From Burkholderiaceae bacterium (GTDB lineage: Bacteria > Pseudomonadota > Gammaproteobacteria > Burkholderiales > Burkholderiaceae): a DNA stretch of 64,000 nt. Where the stretch lies: NCBI GenBank assembly GCA_028871175.1, contig JAGWNU010000002.1, positions 1-64,000 on the forward strand. Reading direction: 5' to 3'. Below the pieces are notes generated by a model. It did not search any database. It was not told where the DNA came from and saw only the letters and a program-made list of their open reading frames with translations. The translations under genes were made by a program, and so were the position numbers. This document shows, piece by piece, positions 52,314 through 60,400 of the stretch. The first letter of the stretch is position 1; every line of letters begins with the position of its first letter.

Positions 52314-54502
52314 TGCCCATGCAACCCTCCCGACAACCGTCGTTGCGACGATTCCTCGCCTGGATGGCCCTGACCGTGGCGCTGGTGCTGCTGGGTGCCG
52401 TGCGCCCGGCCGCCGCCCTCCAGGTGGATTTCCTGCCCAAGCCCGACCCGGACGACGGCAAGACCTTCCGCGTGCTGTGTTTCCACGACATCCGAGACAA
52501 CCTGCGCGCCAGCTTCGAGAAGCTGCCCGACGGGTTTGCCGCCGATACCAAGATGCTGACCAACATGTTCAGCTGGCTGCAGGCCAATGGCTACCACCCG
52601 GTCACGCTGGCGCAGATCGACGCGGCGCGCCACGGCGGCAAGCCGCTGCCCAAGCGGCCCATCCTGCTGACGTTCGACGACGGCTACGAAAGCCACTACA
52701 CGAAGGTGTTCCCGCTGCTCAAGCAATTCCGCTTTCCGGCGGTGTTCGGGCTGGTGACGGAGTGGACCAATGCGCCCCCGGGGGCAAAGATCAATCTGTC
52801 CCCCAAGCAGATCGTCGATCGCGATTTCTTCATGAACTGGAATCAGATCCGCGAGATGCAGGCTTCGGGCCTGGCGGAATTCGCAACGCACACGCACGAC
52901 ATGCACCACGGCGTGCTGGGTAACCCGCAGGGCAATGAGCTGCCGGCCGCCGGTACGCACGAATACCTGGCCAAGCTCGGTCGCTACGAAACAGACGACG
53001 AATACCGCAAGCGCGTGCATGACGACTTGAAGCGCAGCATCGACCTGATCGAGAAGAATATCGGCGCCAAGGTGCAGACGGTCGTGTGGCCGTACGGCGC
53101 GCACAACCAGATGCTGGACCAGGAAGCCGCCAATGTGGGCCTCAAGTACATGCTGACGCTGGAGCCGGGCCCCAACACGCCCGACGTGCCGCTCACGGCC
53201 ATCCGGCGCAGCCTCATGGGCTACGACACCGACACGGGCGATCTGGAGCGCTCGCTGCGCGAGCCCGTCACGCACCACGGGGAAATCAACCCGGTCCAGC
53301 GCGTGGTGCAGGTCGACATGGACTACATCTACGACCCGGACCCCAAGCAGCAGGAAGCCAACCTCGGCAAGCTGATCGACCGCATCAAGGACCTCGCGCC
53401 GCGCGTGGTCTACCTGCAGGCCTTTGCCGATCCGAAGGGCGATGGCGCGGTGGACGCCGTGTACTTCCCGAACCGCCACATGCCGATGCGCGCCGACCTG
53501 TTCTCGCGGGTTGCGTGGCAGCTGAAGACGCGGGCCAAGGTGGAGGTCTATGCGTGGCTGCCGATGCTGTCGTTCAAGCTGCCCGCCAACAACCCGGCGG
53601 CCACGCACCTCGTGCAGACCTTGCCGGGCGCGCCGCAGAAGCCGGGCACGGTCAAGCCTCCGCGCCTGTCGCCGTTCGATCCGGAGGCGCGCAAGATGAT
53701 CCGCGACATTTATGAGGACCTGGCCAAGTACGCCATCATCGACGGGGTTCTCTTCCACGACGACGGCGTGCTCGACGACTACGAGGACGCCAGCCCTGCC
53801 GCGCTCAAGGCCTACGAGGCCATGGGCCTGCCCGGCGATATCAACAAGATTCGCCAGTCGCCCGAGCTGATGCAGAAGTGGACACGCGGCAAGACCGCCG
53901 CGCTGATCTCGTTTTCGCACGAGCTGATCTCGGTGGTGCAGGGCTACCAGAACGGGCGTGACATGCTGACCGCGCGCAACATCTTCGCGAGTCCGGTGCT
54001 CGATCCGAAGGCGGAGGCCTGGACCGCCCAGAACTTTGATGACTTCCTGAAAGCGTACGACTATGTGGCGCTCGAAGCCATGCCGTACATGGAAGACGCC
54101 AAGGATCCGAAGGAGTGGATGGCCAAGCTGACTGCTGCCGTGGCCAAGCACAAGGGCGGGCTGAAGAAGACCATCTTCGAGCTGCAGGCCGTGGACTGGC
54201 GCAACAAGGACAAGCCGATCCCGACCGTGGAGCTGCGTGACCAGATGCGTCGCCTGCGCTCGGCCGGTGCGCTCAACTACGGCTACTACCCGGACGACTT
54301 CATCGCCGGCCGGCCCGACACCGAAGTGCTGCGTGACGTGATGTCGCTCAAGACGTACATCGAGACGCGCAAGGCGCAGCCCAGCGCAGAAAAGCTCAAC
54401 AGCGGCACATCGCAACCCCAGGCACCGGCAGCCGCGGCGGAAAAGAAGCCGCCGGTCACGGCCGAAGCGGCAGCGTCTTCCAACCACCAGGCCGGAGGCT
54501 GA
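52313..54502 (+). CDS. pgaB: PNAG N-deacetylase PgaB
   Basis: Periplasmic de-N-acetylase and glycosyl hydrolase-like protein that prepares PNAG for export, 729 residues from the ATG overlapping the pgaA stop. A signal peptide occupies residues 1-35 without a lipobox Cys, unlike the E. coli lipoprotein. The polysaccharide deacetylase domain shows TFDDG at 120-124 and the metal-binding THTHDMHHG region; the C-terminal GH153-type domain (about 300-680) contains LFHDDGVLDD. A Gln/Pro/Ala-rich tail of about 45 residues is additional. Confidence 0.92.
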   Translation: MPMQPSRQPSLRRFLAWMALTVALVLLGAVRPAAALQVDFLPKPDPDDGKTFRVLCFHDIRDNLRASFEKLPDGFAADTKMLTNMFSWLQANGYHPVTLAQIDAARHGGKPLPKRPILLTFDDGYESHYTKVFPLLKQFRFPAVFGLVTEWTNAPPGAKINLSPKQIVDRDFFMNWNQIREMQASGLAEFATHTHDMHHGVLGNPQGNELPAAGTHEYLAKLGRYETDDEYRKRVHDDLKRSIDLIEKNIGAKVQTVVWPYGAHNQMLDQEAANVGLKYMLTLEPGPNTPDVPLTAIRRSLMGYDTDTGDLERSLREPVTHHGEINPVQRVVQVDMDYIYDPDPKQQEANLGKLIDRIKDLAPRVVYLQAFADPKGDGAVDAVYFPNRHMPMRADLFSRVAWQLKTRAKVEVYAWLPMLSFKLPANNPAATHLVQTLPGAPQKPGTVKPPRLSPFDPEARKMIRDIYEDLAKYAIIDGVLFHDDGVLDDYEDASPAALKAYEAMGLPGDINKIRQSPELMQKWTRGKTAALISFSHELISVVQGYQNGRDMLTARNIFASPVLDPKAEAWTAQNFDDFLKAYDYVALEAMPYMEDAKDPKEWMAKLTAAVAKHKGGLKKTIFELQAVDWRNKDKPIPTVELRDQMRRLRSAGALNYGYYPDDFIAGRPDTEVLRDVMSLKTYIETRKAQPSAEKLNSGTSQPQAPAAAAEKKPPVTAEAAASSNHQAGG

Positions 54503-54503
54503 C

Positions 54504-55781
54504 ATGGACCCGCTGCTGGCCAAACGCTGGATATCCGGCTTCGTCTTCTACTACCCGTTCTTCATGTCCTACTTCTGGATGATCGGGGGGCTGCTGCACT
54601 ACTTCCTGCTCGAACGGGGCACGCGGCGCATCCAGCATCCGCTGGCACTGCTGGGTGTGAAGACCTACCCGAAGGTGTCGATCATCGTGCCTTGCTACAA
54701 CGAGGAGGCCAACGTGCGCGAGGTGATCAGCCACCTTGCGCGCATGCGGTATCCGAACTACGACATCATCGCCGTCAACGACGGCAGCTCCGACCGCACC
54801 GGCGAACGCCTGAACGAGCTCGCGGCGCAGTATCCGCAGCTCGTGGTGATTCACCAGTCGTCCAACCAGGGCAAGGCGATCGGGCTGACGACTGCCGCGC
54901 AGGTGACCGACGCCGAGTACCTGATGTGCATCGACGGCGATTCGATCCTGGATGTGGACGCCATTGCCTGGATGATCCGCCACCTGATGGAGAACCCCGC
55001 CGTGGGTGCCGTCACGGGTAACCCGCGCATCCGCACGCGATCGACGCTGCTTGGCCGCATGCAGGTGGGCGAGTTCTCGTCGATCGTGGGGCTGATCAAG
55101 CGTACCCAGCAGGTCTACGGGCGCCTGCTCACGGTGTCGGGCGTGGTCGTGATGTTCCGCAAGCGCGCCATCGAAGAGGTGGGCTACTGGAGCAACGACA
55201 TGCTGACCGAAGACATCGACATCAGCTGGAAGCTGCAGGTGGGCGGCTGGACCATCCGCTACGAACCGCGCGCGCTGTCGTGGATCCTGATGCCCGAGAC
55301 GTTCCGCGGCCTGTATAAGCAGCGCCTGCGGTGGGCCAAGGGCGGCATCCAGGCGCTCATCAAGTACGCGCCTGCCATGCTGAGCCTTCGGCAGTCGATG
55401 ATGTGGCCGATCTTCTTCGAATACGCGCTGTCGGTCGTGTGGGCGTACAACATGCTGCTCGTCATCACGTGGTCGGTGCTGGGCCTCTTTGTCGACATGC
55501 CGCCCGAATGGCGCATGGAGGCCTTTCCGCGCTGGCACGGCACGCTGCTGTTCATCACCTGCGTGCTGCAGCTGCTCATCGGCTGCTTCATCGACCGCCG
55601 CTATGACGACGGCATCCTGCGCTACTTCATCGATACCGTCTGGTACCCGGTCGCGTTCTGGATCCTGAACCTCGTGACCACCGTGATCGGCTTTCCGGCG
55701 GTTGCCTTTCAGCGCCAGCGTGCCCGTGCCCGCTGGACCAGCCCTGACCGGGGCATACAACAACAGGGGAATTCGCCATGA
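54504..55781 (+). CDS. pgaC: PNAG synthase glycosyltransferase PgaC
   Basis: Inner membrane processive GT2 glycosyltransferase that polymerises UDP-GlcNAc, 425 residues. N-terminal membrane span at about 12-34, GT2 catalytic domain (about 55-285) with CYNEE, VNDGSSD, CIDGDS, TEDIDIS and the Q-x-x-RW motif QRLRWAKGG, and C-terminal membrane spans (about 300-390). All catalytic motifs are intact. It lies 1 bp after the pgaB stop and overlaps pgaD by 4 bp. In E. coli PgaC works with PgaD and both bind c-di-GMP. Confidence 0.95.
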   Translation: MDPLLAKRWISGFVFYYPFFMSYFWMIGGLLHYFLLERGTRRIQHPLALLGVKTYPKVSIIVPCYNEEANVREVISHLARMRYPNYDIIAVNDGSSDRTGERLNELAAQYPQLVVIHQSSNQGKAIGLTTAAQVTDAEYLMCIDGDSILDVDAIAWMIRHLMENPAVGAVTGNPRIRTRSTLLGRMQVGEFSSIVGLIKRTQQVYGRLLTVSGVVVMFRKRAIEEVGYWSNDMLTEDIDISWKLQVGGWTIRYEPRALSWILMPETFRGLYKQRLRWAKGGIQALIKYAPAMLSLRQSMMWPIFFEYALSVVWAYNMLLVITWSVLGLFVDMPPEWRMEAFPRWHGTLLFITCVLQLLIGCFIDRRYDDGILRYFIDTVWYPVAFWILNLVTTVIGFPAVAFQRQRARARWTSPDRGIQQQGNSP

Positions 55782-56758
55782 CCGCACTTGTCATTGACGT
55801 TTCACGCAATTCGATCCGGCAGTCTTTCTCCGACAAGGGGATCGTCGGGACGCTGCACCACGTGCTGTGGTTCCGCATCTTCCGGCCGGTGCTTGTCATC
55901 TCGATCTGGGGGCTGCTCGGCCTGTACGTGGGTTACTCAATCAGCAGCGTCGGCCCGAGCGGCTTGCCGTTCGAGCAACTGCGCCTGTACGGCAACATCA
56001 TTGCCGGCATGGGCGGGGTGCTGATGGTGTGGATGATCCTGTCGCGGTTGGACCGGGCCATCCGCCGCAAGGTGGCGCGCGTGAAAGCGCCGGTGCTGAC
56101 GCCGGCTGCGGCAGCTTCGCGCGCCGCACTGCATCCGCGACAGCCCGCCTGGCAGCGCCCACGCAACACGCGCCTGCTGGTCGTCGACCATGACGATGAT
56201 GGTGACATCACCCATGTGCGCTCCTGGCAGGAATGGACGGGCCGCCCCGCGCCGGCGGGCGCCGCCACGCCGCCGGCCGCATTCGTGCGCAGCCCCGAAT
56301 ACGACCCGGATGAACCGGTGCTGGGCGCCAGCGCGGTCGTCGCCGTAGAGCATGCCGGGCGCGCCGAACCCTCGCTGTCCGTGGCATCCGCTCCCGTGTC
56401 TCAGCGGGGCGATGTTGCCGTGGCCTCGGATGCAATTACCGCCGAGGCCGCGGGCTTCCATCGCTTCGGCTATCGCGGCCGGCTCGGCCGCAACGACTGG
56501 GTGGATCCGCAACCGGCCACGCAGTCGCATGCACTCCGGCCCGGCATGGCGCGCTACTACGGCGGCGTCAGCGCGGTGGTGCATGGCCGCGCTGCAGTGC
56601 ACGCCGCAGACCGCGAAACGGAGCGCCGCCGCAGCCTGCATGCCTTTGGCGCGCATGCCCAGCTCGAAGATCCCTATGCCGCACTTGAACGCGCGGAGCG
56701 CATCGATCCGCTGCACGGCTTTGGACGTCGCGCCAATATTGTCGCCAGCGAAAGCTGA
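55778..56758 (+). CDS. pgaD: PNAG synthase accessory subunit PgaD with long C-terminal extension
   Basis: Overlaps pgaC (ATGA) and occupies the PgaD position. The first 105 residues contain the two membrane helices expected for PgaD (about 35-57 and 70-90) followed by a basic stretch. E. coli PgaD has about 137 residues; this protein has 326. The extra ~210 residues are Ala/Pro/Arg-rich with no recognised domain and look mostly disordered. Codon use matches its neighbours and there is no stop or frameshift, so the tail is translated. It could be a cytoplasmic regulatory or interaction tail. Confidence 0.85.
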   Translation: MTALVIDVSRNSIRQSFSDKGIVGTLHHVLWFRIFRPVLVISIWGLLGLYVGYSISSVGPSGLPFEQLRLYGNIIAGMGGVLMVWMILSRLDRAIRRKVARVKAPVLTPAAAASRAALHPRQPAWQRPRNTRLLVVDHDDDGDITHVRSWQEWTGRPAPAGAATPPAAFVRSPEYDPDEPVLGASAVVAVEHAGRAEPSLSVASAPVSQRGDVAVASDAITAEAAGFHRFGYRGRLGRNDWVDPQPATQSHALRPGMARYYGGVSAVVHGRAAVHAADRETERRRSLHAFGAHAQLEDPYAALERAERIDPLHGFGRRANIVASES

Positions 56759-56785
56759 GTCGAACAGGCGCGGGCAGCGCGCCCA

Positions 56786-56823
56786 ACGCCCCGGCGTGCG
56801 CCTCGCCGGGGCGTTTTTTTTTT
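56786..56823 (+). terminator. Strong rho-independent terminator after pgaABCD
   Basis: An 11-bp perfect stem, ACGCCCCGGCG (56786-56796) / CGCCGGGGCGT (56804-56814), with a 7-base loop and a run of ten T (56814-56823). Confidence 0.95.
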
Positions 56824-57152
56824 CGCTGCGACACGGCGGCGGACATTGCACGCAGTTGCGCATGCAAACGCGCTAACGCGTAGGAACTAAGGGAACGCAT
56901 CGATACGCCGCGCAATCGTTGCAGCCAGTGCGCGACGCTACACAGCAAACGTATGTTGCGAAGCCGCCGGCGGGTGAGGCGGCTTTGCTGCGGTGCCACC
57001 CGGCGCATGGTGCTCTTGATCGGGGGTGCGCGGATGCCTATGCTTGGTCTTCCTGCAAGCCGTTCCGTCCTCTCTCCCGCTCTCTCTTCACGCTTGCAGT
57101 GCTCATGGTGTCAGTGAACCAAGCCCACCGTCGCGCGTACCACGCCCGACCA
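56824..57152. other. Intergenic region after the pga terminator
   Basis: About 330 bases. A second GC-rich hairpin, AAGCCGCC (56961-56968) / GGCGGCTT (56978-56985) followed by TTTGC, lies inside; it could be a weak terminator. The remainder presumably holds the promoter of the small gene at 57153. No other gene is supported. Confidence 0.4.
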
Positions 57153-57404
57153 ATGAACACGCTGGAGCCAACTGTGCTGAGTCCCCATGAATTTGCCGTC
57201 CTGCTTCTCGTCAACGACGGTGCTGAATCCGATGATCTGGACCGCGCCGATGTCGAGGCGCTCATCGAGCGACAACTCGTCACGCTGGAGCGGCGCAGCC
57301 CGGACCAGTGCTACGCCCGCGTGACCCTTCAGGGATACGTCTTTCTCAAGGCCTCCGGGCATGTCCGTGCGAGCGGGCGCCGCGTGGCCGCCGTGCCGCA
57401 TTAG
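57153..57404 (+). CDS. Small hypothetical protein
   Basis: 83 residues starting MNTLEPTVLSP. The sequence reads like a compact winged-helix-type fold: HEFAVLLLVNDG, then helix DRADVEALIERQLV, then strand-like TLERRSPDQCYARVTLQGYVFLKA. A possible in-frame ATG at 57105 would add 16 residues. No DNA-binding signature is strong enough to call. It lies alone between pgaD and the convergent glutamate dehydrogenase gene. Confidence 0.55.
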   Translation: MNTLEPTVLSPHEFAVLLLVNDGAESDDLDRADVEALIERQLVTLERRSPDQCYARVTLQGYVFLKASGHVRASGRRVAAVPH

Positions 57405-57479
57405 CGTGCCTTGCCCGACCGGACCCGCATCCAGCGCCACACGTGCGCAAATCTGCTGCTGACCGGGGCGGCGGTCGCA

Positions 57480-60400
57480 TCAAGCCTCTACTTCAGCCAG
57501 CGCCCTGAGCCCCACGGACAGCATCGCGAGGTCGGCCGGGCCGCCCGTCATCTGGTCGGCCATCACGCGGTTGTAGCGCACCAGCGCGTCCTGTCGCGCC
57601 GTCTGCCACGTCTGCACGAGGGCCTCGGCACCGGCGCCGGCAGGAGCGTCGCGCAACACCGAGCCGGTCAGTCTGCGGCGCAGTTGTCCGAGTTCTTCCA
57701 GCAGGGTGGCCCGTGCCAGCATCTGCCAATGGGTTTGCGCGGGCAGGCCGAGAATGCCGGCCTGCAGCCAGCCGTACCCCAATGGTTGATCGAGCACGAA
57801 GTACACGCGAGCGGCCAGCCTGGTATCGCACGCGCTTGCGGCGGCCACCTCGGCGATGTCGAGCAGCGATACCCGTGCCGTCACGCCGGTCGCCATGCGC
57901 GCCAGGCCTTCGGGGACGCCCGCTTCGATGAGCGCCTGCCGCTGCGGCTCGGTGGCCTGCATCGACGCTTCGGTCTGCAGCGTGTCCACGTCCGGTCCGA
58001 GGGCATCGACAGCCGCACGGAAGTGCTCAACCGTGGCGGGCACGTCAGACAGGCGTCGCCGCAGGAACCAGAGCGTGGCGCGCTCATGCAACTGTGCAAG
58101 TGCGGCGAACAGGGCCGCCTGCGTGTCATGCGACACCTTCGCGTCCAGTCCGTCGACTTCGTGCCAGAGGGTGTCCAGACGGTAGACGGCACGCGCCACC
58201 AGGCTTGCCCACACGACCGCCAGCGGCTCCGCGCCGGTTTCTTCGGCCAGGCGGTGCACAAACGTGATGCCCGCACGGTTGACCAGTGCATTGGCATGCA
58301 TGGTCGCCAGAATCTCGCGCCGCAGGGGATGCCGAGGAATCGCCGCATGGCATCGCACATGCAGCGGCTGCGGAAAGTACGATGGTAGCCCTTGGGCGAT
58401 GAAAGGCTGGTCGGGCAGGTCGCTGCCAAGCAGGACGTCGACCAGCCACATCTTGCTGTAGGCCATGAGCACCGCGCGTTCCGGTGTGGTGAGGCCGCCG
58501 CCGGCCGCGCGTCGGGTGTCGATCTCTTCGTCGGCGGGCAGGAATTCGATCGCCCGGTTGAGGCGGCGGTTGCGTTCCAGATGGCGCATCAGCCGTGCTT
58601 CGGAGTCGAGCCACAGCGCGGTGCGTGTGCGCGCGAGCGACAGCGCCTGGGTCTGGAAGTAGTTGTCGCGCAGGACGAGTTCGCCCACCTCGTCCGTCAT
58701 CTCGGCGAGCAGCGTGTTGCGCTGCTTGAGCGTCATCTCCCCATCGGCGACGACCAGCCCCAGCAGGATCTTGATGTTGACTTCGTGGTCGGAGCAATCG
58801 ACGCCGGCCGAGTTGTCGATCGCATCCGTATTGATGCGTCCGCCGTGCTGTGCGTATTCGATGCGGCCGAGTTGCGTGCAGCCCAGGTTGCCGCCTTCGG
58901 CCACGACCTTGCAGCGCAACGCCGCGCCGTTTACGCGCAGGCCGTCGTTGGCGCGGTCGCCGACCTGTGCGTGCGTCTCCGTGCTGGCCTTGATGTAGGT
59001 GCCGATGCCGCCGTTGTAGAGCAGGTCCACTGGCGCCTTCAGGATGGCGTGCAGCAGGTCGTTCGGAGCCATCTCCGTGGCGGACACGTCAAGCATGGCA
59101 CGCACCTGCGGCGACAGCGCAATCGCCTTGGCCGTGCGCGGGAACACCCCCCCGCCGGGGCTGATCAGCGCCCGGTCGTAGTCGGCCCAGCTCGAGCGCG
59201 GCAGGCTGAACAGACGCGCGCGCTCGGCAAAGCTGGCGGCCGCATCGGGCGACGGGTCGAGAAAGATGTGCCGGTGGTCGAACGCCGCCAGCAGCCGGAT
59301 ATGCCGTGAGAGCAGCATGCCGTTGCCGAATACGTCGCCCGACATGTCGCCCACGCCGACGACCGTGAAGTCCTGCGTTTGCGTGTCGACGCCCAGCTCG
59401 CTGAAGTGCCGTTTGACCGATTCCCACGCACCGCGCGCCGTGATGGCCATCTTCTTGTGGTCGTAGCCGACCGAGCCACCCGAGGCAAAGGCATCGCCCA
59501 GCCAGAAGCCATATTCGGCCGAGATGGCGTTGGCGTAATCGGAGAAGGTGGCCGTGCCCTTGTCTGCCGCCACCACCAGGTAGGGATCGTCTTCGTCATA
59601 GCGCACGACGTCGCGTGGCGGCATGAGGCGGCCGTCGGCGTAGTTGTCGGTCAGGTCGAGCAGACCGCGCAGAAAGGTCTGGTAGCACGCAACGCCTTCG
59701 GCCAGGTATGCATCGCGATCGCTGGCCGGCGGTGGTTGCTTGACGACGAAGCCGCCCTTGGAGCCGACCGGCACGATGACGGTGTTCTTGACCATCTGCG
59801 CCTTGACCAGTCCCAGCACCTCGGTGCGGAAATCCTCGCGCCGATCGGACCACCGCAAGCCGCCGCGCGCCACCTTGCCGCCGCGCAGGTGCACGCCCTC
59901 CACGCGTGGCGAGTACACCCAGATCTCGAACATCGGCTTGGGCTCGGGCAGGCCGGGCACGCGCGCAGGGTCGAACTTGAACGACAGGTACGGCTTGGGC
60001 TGCCCGTCCGGCGCCGCATCCTGGAAGTAGTTCGTCCGCAGCGTGGCCTCCAGCACGCCGAGGAACTGCCGCAGGATGCGGTCTTCATCGAGGTTCGGCA
60101 CCTCTTCGAGCGCTTCGTCGATCTGCCTGCGCAAGGTGTCGCCGCGGCGCGTGCGTTCGGCTGCTTCGAGCGCCGGGTCGAAGCGCACCAGGAACAGGTG
60201 GACCAGCGCCCGCGAGATCGACGGATTGCCGTTGAGCGCGCTCTCCATGTAGGCGTTGCTGAACGCCGACCCGATCTGACGGATGTACCGCGCATACGCC
60301 CGCAGGATGCGCACTTCGCGCCACGTCAGCCCGGCCAGCAGCACGAGCCGGTTGAGATCGTCGTTCTCCAGTTCGCCGCTCCAGATGCGCGCGAAGGCAT

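Noticed and set aside
52286..54523. Minus-strand open frame of 745 codons opposite pgaB
   Set aside because: Antisense open frame caused by high GC content; pgaB shows clear deacetylase motifs and operon overlaps.
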